Position numbers and translations under genes: made by a program. Below, piece after piece: positions 22,441 through 33,084 of a stretch of 64,000 nucleotides of DNA; positions within the stretch are counted from its first letter, which is position 1, and every line of letters begins with the position of its first letter. Below the pieces are notes generated by a model. It made no database searches and was not told where the DNA came from. It saw only the letters and a program-made list of their open reading frames with translations. The stretch spans positions 9,266,001 to 9,330,000 of the forward strand of contig CP114485.1 in assembly GCA_027186245.1 (NCBI GenBank). The letters are read 5' to 3'. This DNA comes from Coriaria nepalensis. Taxonomy: Eukaryota > Streptophyta > Magnoliopsida > Cucurbitales > Coriariaceae.

Positions 22441-24045
22441 GAATAAAAAATAAAACACCACAACATAAGTAAATATACATAGAATATTAGCAACCAAAAA
22501 TTTCAAAATTCATACAATTTTTAATATCTCCCACTATTTTGTTATGAAATTATATTCACCATCTCAATATAGAATGAGCAAAAAAATGTTCTTTTTTTCT
22601 TAGTAGGAAAAGGAACCAAATATCGAATGTTATAATTCCCATATATTCGTAGCCAATCATAATAAACATGGAAGGTGTCGAACTCTTTTGTAATTACATC
22701 TCATGTAGCTCCTTTATCTTACCTCTTAGAAAACATAATCTCATGTGTTAATAGCAAATTATATTTTCTTAGTTGAGCTTAACACAAACATTCCTGTGAA
22801 CTATAAAGTGTTAAACTAGCACGTGCATGTATCCATGTCTATGCCTAGAATGATAGTATTACTCAGTCACACATCTCATACTAAGATAATATATATGCAT
22901 ACTTACACCAAATATAAGTCCCACGTGTCCGTAGCCAATTTACATTTAAGGCCAATATCATATATATATATATATATATATATGATGTTTTTGAAAATAA
23001 GACACAAAATGATTTCTTGACCAATTACAGCTCAATATAATCAGAGGAAGGATTTGATTTATAGTCTCATCACAATAAATGTATGTATATATCATGCACT
23101 ATCTCATAGTCCTTAAATATGATGTGATAATATATTTAACTAAATATATATTTACATATATTGATGCATGTACATTTAACAACTTAAATTACATACATCT
23201 AATGCATGAACATGTTAAAACAATTTAAATCATTCATACATTATTGTTATCTTTTGATGCATGACATTGCTATTTTAATGGAATTCAAACAAGTTATTAG
23301 ATCTAATCTACTCTTGTTTAGTTCTTTTAGTACAATTTAATTATTTCAAGCACAAGTAAATAATTAAAATCATCATTCTTAACTCATTAAGGATATTTGC
23401 CAAAAATATCAACTTTTCATATTTGAAAAGTTCCCTAATCAAGTTGTTTCCAAAGTGAAAAATATTATTTTGAAATGTTTCCTATTTTCTAAACTTAGGA
23501 AACATGCCAAAATAAAATTCCTAATCACATTAAATTCACTATAAACTTATTTAATGTAATTTAATTGATTTCATGTTTGAAATAATAATAAAATACATAG
23601 AAATAATTTATATTATTTTAATTTTCAAATATGCGTCAAACACATAATCCAGTCATCAATTATATAATCAAAATCATGTTTTAATTAATTAAATAAAAGA
23701 TTAAAATTTACTTAATTTTAAGAAAATATTAAAAAATGACTTAATCAAATTAGGGTTTTCGCGACAACAAATACTACAATTTCCGCCCCTAAGGGCGGCA
23801 ACCCATGCAATGTTGCCCCTCACGCAACATGCATCATAGTGCGCCTACTACCTCATGATAGGGGCACACGCCGAATAGGGCAGCAGCCGCACGTGGCTAC
23901 CTAGGACCCTGTTTCTTGCTTGTTTCCAAAATTATCCCAATTTAAGATTTCGTTGTAAACACACATATGGTATCAAGAACATCCAAGAACAAGATTAAAA
24001 CATCAAATTAAAATAATCACCACATGCTTTTCCAGTATGACTTGT
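22441..24045 (-). other. leader of the copia element
   Basis: Non-coding stretch between gag and the primer-binding site. It includes (TA)n at about 22960-22983, a repeated phrase CGTAGCCAAT (near 22648 and 22931) and a GC-rich island at about 23770-23915 that contrasts with its AT-rich surroundings. Confidence 0.5.
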
Positions 24046-24058
24046 TCTCTGATACAAT
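24046..24058 (-). other. primer-binding site of the copia element
   Basis: Minus strand reads ATTGTATCAGAGA directly next to the LTR end, close to the initiator tRNA-Met complement used by copia elements. Confidence 0.75.
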
Positions 24059-26067
24059 TGTTAGGATTCATGCTTATAAAGAAGCGGAAGTAATAATTTT
24101 AAAAATTTCGGATCTTATCCTAAAACTTTCATAATTCCATAAGCAAGATCAATCATACAATATTCATATATCACATATATAAACTCTTTACAGAAAAGCA
24201 TAGTAAATCCTATAAATTTAAATTTCAAGTTTAGGTTCAAGAGTAACTTTTAGTTAATGAGCAAACCACTAAAATTCCTATTGCAATCCGAATTAAAAAG
24301 AAAATGTAAGTCGCCTATATGTTCATCCTCTAATCGCAAACCACATGATTCGTTCACTCAGTTAGTTTTCTATCTTAGGATTCAACATATGAATTAAAAG
24401 GCTCAAGGAAAAGGGATGAAAAAAAAATCTCTCCTTTTCTCACAATATTTCGGCCAAGTGGAGGAGGTGGAGCATTAGGGATTTTCGGCCATTTAGTAAG
24501 GTATTTATAATGTTCCTTTAGGTATAAGGTTTTCTAATCATGTTAAGTTTCCTTGTAGTAAGGGTTTCTTTAACTTAATTAAGAAAATAATATATCAAAG
24601 CCCATATATATGGCCGACCAATTCTATGGGTTATATAACTTATGGATATTAATAAACCATTTGGTTAATTTTGCCCATGAAAATCTAATAATAATCTGAC
24701 TTATTAACCCTTTAATATCTGATTATTAATACAAACTTTTATGACACTTTTATAATTAAATAAAAGTTTTTTTTGTAATTTATTAATTTTAATTAAATTA
24801 ATATCACACTCGGTTATGCTAGTAGAGTTGCATGATATTAGATTTAATAAATTAATAATTATCATTTTACCCTTATAGTTATACTATAAGTCAAATTAAC
24901 ATTTTACCCTGAAAATGAGAACTATCCATTTTTTCCTTTTTCGCCGATGGATCTTAATTGAGTTACTACAAATTTTATATGTGTGACCGGTTAGGTTTAT
25001 ATCACGCCGGTAGGAGATTTTTATAACACTTTATGATTTTATTTAATTCACAATTAAATTCGTTTAATTTAAAACATATTGTAAAATAAATAGTTTGCCT
25101 ACTCATCTCATCGTTAGATAACTTAATCTTTTAAGTCAAGATTTATTTTTAGCAAAGTATCAAGACTACTTAGGAGATGAGAAATATCATCTTTCGAAAG
25201 AACCTTCTGTGACCATAGTATATTTACAATTAACGATCCTTCCGTTTTGCTAATATCTCGACTCGTCCGAGGGTATGGTTTAATTGTTAAACCCCAATAG
25301 ACAAATCGTATGAACTATTATATTTTTAATAAACATCGACAAAAAATTTACAGACAACACCTTTTCATACTATATTATTTTGCGAAGATTCCTTATTTAA
25401 TAAAGTATATAATTCATAAGATCTATTTCTAAATACAGAAGCGATGAATTTGCTCTTTAACACTCACAACCTTCTTGTACAACATTTCATACCCAACGGT
25501 TCACCCTATGTTCACTATTGGCTAAAGCTAATTGGAATGATGTCAAAGTATGAAACCCGACACACAAGATACCTTGACGATCTCATGTCTAAGAATTATA
25601 TGTAATATAGTCACTAGATTATTTTCATTAATAGTTAGTATTAATTATAATTGAGAATTATCTAAGTATCATATTTGATACCTTATTTTCTACTAAGCAC
25701 CTATAGAATCATTATGATGTTCCACTAACACTAATGGTCATGAGATCGACCATTCTAAATACTTTAGGTGATGAATTATGTTATTGTCTATCCGGATTAT
25801 CAATATCCATTCTTGAAATCCTATGACAATGAATAATTTATGTCTTAAGTTTTTAGCAATTTGAGTCTCAATTGACATGATCTCTCTCATAGTCTCTAAA
25901 GCGCATAAATTAAGACACTAAATTTTATCCTGATATGTATTTATAGAACATAATATATTAATTTCAACAAAATTAATAAATATAATAAATAATAACTAAT
26001 TTTTATAAATAAAAACTATTAATAATATTAATTGTTTTGTTAATATATGTATAAAAATAATATCACA
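24059..26067 (-). repeat. 5' LTR of the copia element (outer end approximate)
   Basis: Starts TGTTAGG next to the primer-binding site. The outer end is placed at ATATCACA, just before gypsy pol resumes at about 26070. Interior words such as CTTTAGGTGATGAATTATG and ATCCGGATTATCAATATCCATTC are shared with other LTR scraps in the window. Confidence 0.55.
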
Positions 26068-26069
26068 TA

Positions 26070-26780
26070 AAGTTATTTACCTCATCATATTAAAATTCGA
26101 TTGGCATAACAAACATAGACTTCCATAAGTGCCTTCCTTTTTTACAACATTAAGAGGAAGAACTGATTCAGGTCGACAAAAGAATGTGCTAAAAGCGATC
26201 AAAAAATTGAAGTCATACTTAGCGAGAATTCCATGATTAGCGAAATCATAAATAAGGGAAGAGCTTACCCTATACCTTTTAGTATCAGGAGTAGTGGTCA
26301 GCTCAGTTATTCTTAGGGAAGAAGCATGTGCCAATGACAAATAAATCAACAATTACACTTGTCATAGCAGTAATGAAACTTCATCCTTATTTTCAAGCGC
26401 ACCATATCATAGGTCAAATAGATCTCCTCTAAAATAAATACTTTAAATCTTGACATGCTCGGAAGGTTGTTAAAGTTGTTAGTCGAGTTAGGAGAATTTG
26501 ATATCACCTTCAAACCTAGAACAACCGTGAAAGGCACAAGCTTTGTCCGATTTCATATCAAAATTTACTTGCGTTGAGCCCAATAATGACCCCATAGTTT
26601 ACAGCCCTAGTGAGAAAGATGTCTGCGTTAACATTTTCATCTCTTCAAAGGCCATTCTGGATCCTTCAAGTCAATTGCGTAGCAATCAAAGACGGATGTG
26701 GAACATAACTCATCCTCACTTTACCGGAAGGAAGAAAAATGAAGCACGCATTAAGGTCTTGTTTCAAAGTCTCAAATAAT
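26070..26780 (+). pseudogene. Tat-like gypsy pol, connection and RNase H fragment
   Basis: Plus-strand pieces in shifting frames: CLPFF, LKSYLARIP, REELTLYLLVSGVVVS, VILREEACAN, then PYFQAHHII, ELGEFD-like wording and MSDFISKFTCVEP (26543 on). This is the ordered signature of the RT connection and RNase H domain of plant gypsy elements (usual wording LADFI.EFT). It has the same strand and lineage as the fragment at 20396-20590. Stops at several points; dead. Confidence 0.72.
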
Positions 26781-27059
26781 AAGGTGTGTACGAGGTACTC
26801 CTAAAAGGTGGCCCTAGAAATGAGAGTAGGGAAAATATAAATCACAGGTGCCTGAAAATTTGTGGTCTCCAAAGTTAAAAGAGACACTATAAAAAACACG
26901 CTAATAAATACCATGAAAATAATTCCCTCATTTTTACACTTCTACACTTCAGTTTCCCCCTAAAATTTTTGTGTCTTTTTTTAAAAATTTAGAGTTTGGT
27001 TCCCCCTAAAATGTAGTTCCCCTTCCTAAAATGCTTTCGTTTCCCCTTTCCTGAAACTT

Positions 27060-27506
27060 TTTAGGGTTTGGAGCGAAAAAGTGAAGAGGGAAGAGTCTCA
27101 TCGCCTGAAAACACAGAGAGAGAAAAGGAGAAAGAGGGAGATCTGAGCTGGGGAAGAACGAGTCGGACCTTGAAGTTATATGCCTGCAATCATCATTGGC
27201 GAAGAAGATCTAGGCTGCTAGATCCCGTCTTTCAAGTCTTGTACAGACCGTTTGATTTCCTCACTCTCTCTCTGTACTTCTTCTTCCACCTTTCCTAGAT
27301 CCAACTCTGGAGAAGCTCAAAATTTCAAGAAGAGATAACTGATAAGTGATAGAAGAGAGAGAGTTAGAGGTAAAGAGATTGAATCCGAAGAATCTCAACG
27401 ATCAGTCCTTTTCTTACTTCATAGAGTAGGTTCTTTTTTTCGTTTAGCGGCTGGGAAAGGCTAAGAGAGAGAGTGAGTTAGCGAGTTTTAGTGCAAGGAA
27501 GGAGAC
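27060..27506 (+). other. captured 5' leader of a plasma-membrane H+-ATPase gene (inferred)
   Basis: GA-rich leader-like sequence ending directly at the ATG at 27507. It contains AGAGAG runs and no stable ORF. It is assigned to the captured gene only because it is continuous with the exon. Confidence 0.45.
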
Positions 27507-27560
27507 ATGGGGGAGAATCCTGATGTTCTAGATGCTGTGTTGAAGGAAACTGTGGATTTG
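27507..27560 (+). pseudogene. exon 1 of a plasma-membrane H+-ATPase (captured fragment)
   Basis: Eighteen codons reading MGENPDVLDAVLKETVDL, then a GT donor (27561). This is the N-terminus of plant P3A H+-ATPases (AHA/PMA family), whose first coding exon ends at this point. The next exon of that family (ENIPIEEVF...) is not found downstream. The proton pump itself is about 950 residues, so this is only a scrap carried by the transposon. Known of the family: the pump energises the plasma membrane. Here no pump can be made. Confidence 0.85.
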
Positions 27561-27570
27561 GTAACAAATC

Positions 27571-28400
27571 CGAACAAATCGGCGGCCTCAACAGCTTCAT
27601 CTCCGGCTCTCTTGACTCTATGTATTATAGTTTTATATGCTTTGCTCTAACTTTTCATGTGTTAATTGTCCTGTAGGATGTGTGGCCCAAACTTGATGTA
27701 TGCATAGTTCTCATCTAGTCATCTGAGCAATTTTTGTGTTTCTTGAATTTGTGATCGATTTTTTACGTTGTTATGACCTTTTAGAAACTAATATTTTGGT
27801 CCTTTTTGGCTACGAAGACGGCTTGCTGATAAAGTTGCAGCTACTGGGTTCTATTTGGTAGTTCCTGATTTCTTTTTTGGCGATTCATATGATATCAAAT
27901 TCTTAGGTTTGAGATCATTGTCTCTAATTTCTTCGGCTCAATTGCAAATTGATTTTCCTCAATCCTTCTGTGATCGTTTCCTTTTATCTTTTTATTTTAT
28001 TTATTTTTAATTATTACATGGAAAACTGTTTGGGTTTTGGATGTTTATCATGACATCTGTGGGTTGTATTTTTGTTCAGCCACCGTTGTGGTGAAACTCG
28101 GAAAGGAGGAGTTCATCCAAGCTGCTGTGTTGTGTCATCCTTCATTTGTCACCATGGATGATATCAAGGGTATGAATTCCTGCATATTTTTCATTGTGAA
28201 ACAAAGAACTTCATGTTAAATGTTCTTTAAGCTGAGAAAGGACCATAAGATAGCTCTGCTTTTCTGATAACTTCATGTTCAGTAGTCCTTCGACAAACTC
28301 TTGTTCAAGCTCTACATTATTTTGGATATGATTTGCAGAGATGAAGGAGTGCTGTACTCGAAGCTGAGATTGATAAGTTATCTCCACGCTCAGTTAATTT
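27571..28400 (+). pseudogene. dienelactone hydrolase-family gene fragment (captured, introns kept)
   Basis: Four blocks of an alpha/beta-hydrolase of the dienelactone hydrolase family appear in order with intron-like spacers, so the copy is genomic and not a retrocopy. (1) 27572-27619 EQIGGLNSFISGSLDS. (2) 27801-27895, containing LADKVAATGFYLVVPDFF and FGDSYD, slightly scrambled at its start. (3) 28072-28169 VVVKLGKEEFIQAAVL, then HPSFVTMDDIK. (4) about 28351-28392 AVLEAEIDKLSP. The segment carrying the nucleophile (usually GFCWGAK) is missing before block 3, and frameshifts occur, so it is not an enzyme. Block 1 begins only 11 bp after the H+-ATPase exon donor. Confidence 0.8.
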
Positions 28401-29276
28401 TTCTTCCTCCCCACCCAGGTTGATAACTTTAGAAAGATATTCCCAAAACTAAACTTGTAGTTGGCTTGTACTTGATTTTTTGTACTCGAACAATTGCTAT
28501 GAAATTTTGTAATATATATGAACATTTTCTTCCTCCCCGCCCAGTCTATTACTTGTTTTGGTAATAATAATTTGGATTTTTACTTGAAATTTATTTAGTT
28601 TATTTGTTTTGGAATTATTTAGAAAGTTTAGAGAACCGCTTGTAATAAGCTATAGTAAAATTGCATGAGAAATTGAAAAAATAAAAAATTGTTGGTGAAT
28701 TAGCGACAGTATTTCATGGCAGTGTAACATTTTAGTGGTATAATTGTTAAGATCTGACTTGATCTTTAGTGATAGAGGTGGCAAAATGAATCGGGTCAGT
28801 ACGAACGGGTATTGCATGATAAAAGCATAGCATGAGCACGGGGAAGGTATGAGTTGGTTATGCCAAAAAGAGCTTAGGGGCTAATATGTTTATGATTCCG
28901 TTATTATATTTATGTTGTGTCATGCTCTTAATTTTAGGTATGGGGTCTGTACAAGCACATGCACAGTACGGGCCAATTTATGCTAGACACAACACGATAT
29001 AATCCATGCCGTTTTCAAGTCATGCCAGCATAAATCGCCACTTCTATCTAGTGATACTAATGTGCTGGAAACGTTTGCCCAAAAAACAAAAAAACAAAAA
29101 AAAACAAAAATAGCAGCTCGTTTTTATGTGCCGTTAAGTGAGTTGCGGTCCATTGCGGTCCAGCATTTGTGGAACACATTTTTGCCGCAAAGTCATGCTG
29201 CTAATATTCTCTTAGTGGCGCGTTGCATCGTTAGCGGCATATTTTCGGTGCTAGTAAAGAGCCATTTTTTGTAGTG
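28401..29276 (+). other. 3' non-coding part of the CACTA element
   Basis: Contains an unassigned GC-richer patch (28780-29040) and the subterminal repeats close to the right terminus. No gene seen. Confidence 0.5.
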
Positions 29277-29279
29277 AGA

Positions 29280-29742
29280 ATACCAAACGAAATCTAAAGC
29301 GATAATGACATACTTAAGAAGAGCTGAAGTAATCTTGGGGAAGTTTACTCAAACTAAAATAAGGGGCACGCGAGGGGCAGAATTGTTGAAGCGGAGAGAA
29401 GCGGAGAAAAGTGTTGAAAGAGCCTCCCTAACTAGGCTAACAACTGCCCAACGACTACTCAAACTAAAATAATTATTTCAATAAAATGAAAGTATAAGTC
29501 AATTAGATTTTTATTTAAATAAATATAGCATTTCTGTAAATTTTTTTTTTATGAATATTAGTAAATAATAAATATTATTTATTTATTAATTAATTAATGC
29601 AGTTGATTTATAATATTTATTAATCATTGTTGGAATTAATATATTTAAACGATTATTAGATGAATATCATGATAAAATTCACAATCTTAAGCAATATCAT
29701 TGTAACCATGATAGAGAATTAGAGATCATGTTAAGTGAAATA
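29280..29742 (+). repeat. AT-rich DNA with a fragment of the ~2-kb copia LTR family
   Basis: From about 29615 on, GTTGGAATTAATATATT, ATCATGATAAAATTCACAATCTTAAG and GAGATCATGTTAA parallel the reverse complement of about 25870-26010. 29280-29610 shows no recognisable gene. Confidence 0.4.
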
Positions 29743-30102
29743 CAAGTTGCTTTAGAAAATATTAGATCTTGATTATTCGTAATTGTAAAATTATTGAGAA
29801 TGATATTGATAAAATCTCTGTATTTTATAAACACCAAAATTGCAAGGCTAAAAGATCATGGATAACAAGTCTAAGGATTTTCTTATTGATGATAATAATA
29901 ATATTGATGATAGTGGTGATATCGAACATGACCTTAATTAGGAGTTGAAGCTTTTAACTATGAACCATTATCTTTCATTCAATTATTTGATTTTGTATGA
30001 GATCCACCAAGGTAACTAAATGCTAATTTTCACCTTCTTCTCTTCAAATGGCTGAATTTGCCTCTACCATTACTTCCAACCCAACATAACCACACCCAAT
30101 GC
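29743..30102 (+). repeat. 360-bp direct repeat, copy 1
   Basis: Nearly identical (about 99% by eye, two or three differences) and equal in length to 32344-32703. It contains the leader and gag start of a copia-like element (ATGGCTGAATTTGCC near 30049), soon broken by a stop. It abuts the LTR at 30103. Confidence 0.92.
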
Positions 30103-30792
30103 TGTTGAAATAAATGGATCAAGACTTGAAACACGTAACAGATACGTTTTCCAAAAAATGATATTTTCACCCTCCCAGATTGCTTAGGTTACTGTGAAAA
30201 TAGTTTTCGGGATATGACAAGCCTTTACAAAAGATCACAAGCAACAGTGAAATTTTGTTATGAAATATATTCGGTTTCTGACAGTACGAAAACTGATAAG
30301 AAGATTAATATTTGGTTCTCTTCAGGTTTCTCTTATTTATAGGCAAATTTTGGCACCTGTTCGTGAAACAGTATACTGTTTCACAAACAGTCACACTTCT
30401 TTGTTTAAAACAGTTTAACTGCTTTAACAGTCAGATATTTGAATTCCCGAAATTCAAACTCTAACGGTAACTAACCGTTTTAACTGTCAAACGTTGAAGT
30501 AGCCGATCAACCACCGCATGTGGCGGCTGGCCAAGTGCGCCTAATAAGCGCCAAAAGCGCCTCACGCCTCACGCCTCACGCCCACGCCGCGCGCGCAGGT
30601 GCGAGTGCGAGTCTCAGCCAAACCCCAATATTTAGTTATTATTACAAATATTTACTATTTGCAATTACTTATAAATGCTTAAAAATGTTTCTCCCTTTCC
30701 AATGTGGGATGCATTTAATTGCATTTATTAAACATTTTTTGGGCTTTGGGTCTTTAATCCATTTCACTTTAGCCAAAGGAAAAAGTCCAACA
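30103..30792 (-). mobile_element. 3' LTR of a minus-strand copia element (690 bp)
   Basis: Begins TGTTGAAATAAATGG and ends GTCCAACA on the plus strand, so it has inverted TGTTG/CAACA ends. It is followed by ATCCCCCACT (30793-30802), which on the minus strand is the polypurine tract AGTGGGGGAT. A GC-rich run with repeated CGCCTCACG lies at about 30558-30610. Confidence 0.88.
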
Positions 30793-30802
30793 ATCCCCCA
30801 CT
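30793..30802 (-). other. polypurine tract of the copia element
   Basis: AGTGGGGGAT on the minus strand, immediately next to the LTR. Confidence 0.8.
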
Positions 30803-31362
30803 GGATAAAGTGTAAATGAATTAACCTGTCAGAATCTTGAAGACGGTGCATATGCATGAAATAAAGTATCTTTCGATTTAAACTTTACCTTAGTGTAAGT
30901 GTCACAAAGTTCTGTCGAAATCCCAGGTAGCTCAAAGCTTTGAACCAGTTATTTCATATATGTGACAAAACCGGTGATACCACACACATAGACAGTCATA
31001 ATTCATATATTCCATATATATCTCGCTTAGCACTATTATGGCCTTGTGCTCATCCTATTCATAAACTTTCTTAAGAAAAACTCTAATTCTTATGAGAGGC
31101 GGCACCACCTCTAAGTTTATATAGGTGAAGTTCTTTCAGTATCTTTGTTACATTTAAAATACTTATCACTCATAGACTGAACTTCATTAAGAGTTTGACA
31201 AACTCAACCCTCGACTGTAACAACCAGCACTATACATCTTAGATAAGGCCATCAGTTTAGTGCTGAAATACTATCCACTTATCAATGACTTGTTTTTACC
31301 CTTTGAACTTAATACTAGTCATTTCCTAGTGTTAAGTTGGGTTGCCGTCATTGGTGGATCTC

Positions 31363-32343
31363 TTAACTTAAGAGTTTCAGTCCTATCCCTCTAGATGTAT
31401 ACTTTACCAATTCTCTTGAAAGAGGTTTGGTAAAAGGATCCGCTAAATTTTCACTTGATCTCACATATGTGATGGCAATAATTCCACTTTGAATTAATTG
31501 TCTCACATAATCATGTCTAAGACTAATATGTCTTGACTTCCCGTTATACACTCCGCTGTATGCTCGGGATAAGGTGGCTTGACTATCACAATGTATAGAT
31601 ATAGCAGATACTTGTTTTGAAGTAAATGGAATATCTAAAAGAAGGTCTCTTAGCCACTCAGCCTCTTTCCCAGTTGCTGCCAAAGCAATGAACTCGGACT
31701 CCATGGTTGAGTGCGTGATGCACGTTTGTTTCTTGGAACCCCAAGAAACAGCACCACCTCCAAGTGTGAATACCCAACCTGTAGTAGATTTGTTATCTCC
31801 TACACTTGATATCCAGCTTGCATCTGTATATCCTTCGAGTATAGCTGGGAACTTTGAATAGTGGAGACTTATTTCCTTGGTTTTCTTAAGATAACCAAAA
31901 ACTCTACTAATTGCCTTCCAATGCTCAATGCTCGGATTGCTAGTAAACCTACTTAGTTTACTAACCGCAAATGATATATCAGCTCTTGTGCACTGTGCAG
32001 CATATATGAGACTTCCTATGGCACTTGCATATTCAAGTTGAGCCACTGCTCTTCCCTTGCTCTCAACAAGTTTTATACTTGAATCAAATGGAGTGTTTGC
32101 CTCCTTGAACTTTAGATGACTAAACTTATTAAGTACTTTCTCAATGTAATGAGATTGACTTAATATATATCCCCCACTATTTTGCTTCACCTTAATACCT
32201 AAAATGGTATCCACTTGTCCAAGATCTTTCATCTTGAACGTGGAGAATAGAAACCTCTTCGTTTCTGTTACACCCTTCATGTCATCACTCAAGATTAACA
32301 TGTCATCAACATAAAGACAAACAATTATGATATTAGAAAATTG
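31363..32343 (-). pseudogene. copia pol fragment: RT palm C-terminal part and RNase H
   Basis: Open for 327 codons on the minus strand. It starts inside the reverse transcriptase just before the active-site YVDD ([11 protein letters not shown]). Further RT motifs follow ([46 protein letters not shown]). RNase H signatures come next ([39 protein letters not shown]) and the usual copia C-terminus with ADPFTKPL. The frame is intact, so this element is young. Everything upstream (gag, protease, integrase, N-terminal RT, 5' LTR) is missing, cut off at the junction with the 360-bp repeat. Confidence 0.93.
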
Positions 32344-32703
32344 CAAGTTGCTTTAGAAAATATTAGATCTTGATTATTCGTAATTGTAAAATTATTGAGA
32401 ACGATATTGATAAAATCTCTGTATTTTATAAACACCAAAATTGCAAGGCTAAAAGATCATGGATAACAAGTCTAAGGATTTTCTTATTGATGATAATAAT
32501 AATATTGATGATAGTGGTGATATCGAACATGACCTTAATTAGGAGTTGAAGCTTTTAACTATGAACCATTATCTTTCATTCAATTATTTGATTTTGTATG
32601 AGATCCACCAAGGTAACTAAATGCTAATTGTCACCTTCTTCTCTTCAAATGGCTGAATTTGCCTCTACCATTACTTCCAACCCAACATAACCACACCCAA
32701 TGC
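32344..32703 (+). repeat. 360-bp direct repeat, copy 2
   Basis: Copy of 29743-30102. Here the sequence after CCCAATGC runs on without interruption into gag sequence. Confidence 0.92.
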
Positions 32704-33084
32704 CGCCCCTAAACTAATTGCCCTTCCCCAGCTCTAGTTACTACCACTCTCCTCACTCGTACAAATGATCTCCTATGGCTTTGCCAAGTCTGACCTTGCA
32801 TCACTAGTAAATGCTTCTTTGGTTACATCAATGGCTCGAGCACTCCTTCACCTTAATTTCTTCCTGCCACGGATTATGACTCCACCCCGCTCCCTAGCCC
32901 AGTCTATAGACACTAGTTTCAACAGGATTGACTTATCATTAGTGACATCGATTCCCTCTCTCATGACATGCATTCTTGCCTCCGTCGTTGGCCATGAGAC
33001 ATCTCGAACTGTTTGGACGACTCTATCAAACATGTTCTCAATTCATTTACTGGCCCACTCTCAATATATCAGGGTCACCCTCAA
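32704..33084 (+). pseudogene. copia gag remnant
   Basis: Plus-strand reading includes VVGHETSRTVWTTLSNMFS followed by AHSQYIRVTL, a standard copia gag segment, preceded by decayed N-terminal gag. It continues from the gag start in the 360-bp repeat, with stops and frameshifts. Confidence 0.7.

Larger units (their letters stand above)
20591..26067 (-). mobile_element. degenerate Ty1/copia element with ~2-kb LTRs
   Basis: Order on the minus strand: 5' LTR (26067 to 24059), primer-binding site, leader, gag, protease and pre-integrase start, then a 3' LTR fragment (about 21135 to 20591). Integrase, RT and RNase H are missing, so the pre-integrase region runs straight into LTR sequence. Both LTR copies begin TGTTAGGATTCATGC on the plus strand. 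The left flank is TAAGA and the possible right flank TAAAG, which are similar but not identical, so a target duplication is not proved. Confidence 0.75.
26885..29276 (+). mobile_element. CACTA-type DNA transposon carrying host gene fragments
   Basis: Left end CACTATAAAAAACACGCT (26885) and right end, read on the minus strand, CACTACAAAAAATGGCTC (29276) are related CACTA termini. Both are flanked by AGA (26882-26884 and 29277-29279), the 3-bp duplication expected for this superfamily. Near the right end short GC-rich repeats (TTGCGGTCC twice, GGCGCGTTGC, TTAGCGGC) look like subterminal transposase-binding repeats. No transposase is encoded in its 2,392 bp, so it is non-autonomous. Its cargo is an H+-ATPase first exon with leader and a dienelactone-hydrolase gene fragment. 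Confidence 0.85.

Noticed and set aside
27068..27298. 76-codon ORF before the H+-ATPase exon
   Set aside because: It lies in leader-like GA-rich sequence, has no recognisable domain, and is not in frame with the exon at 27507.
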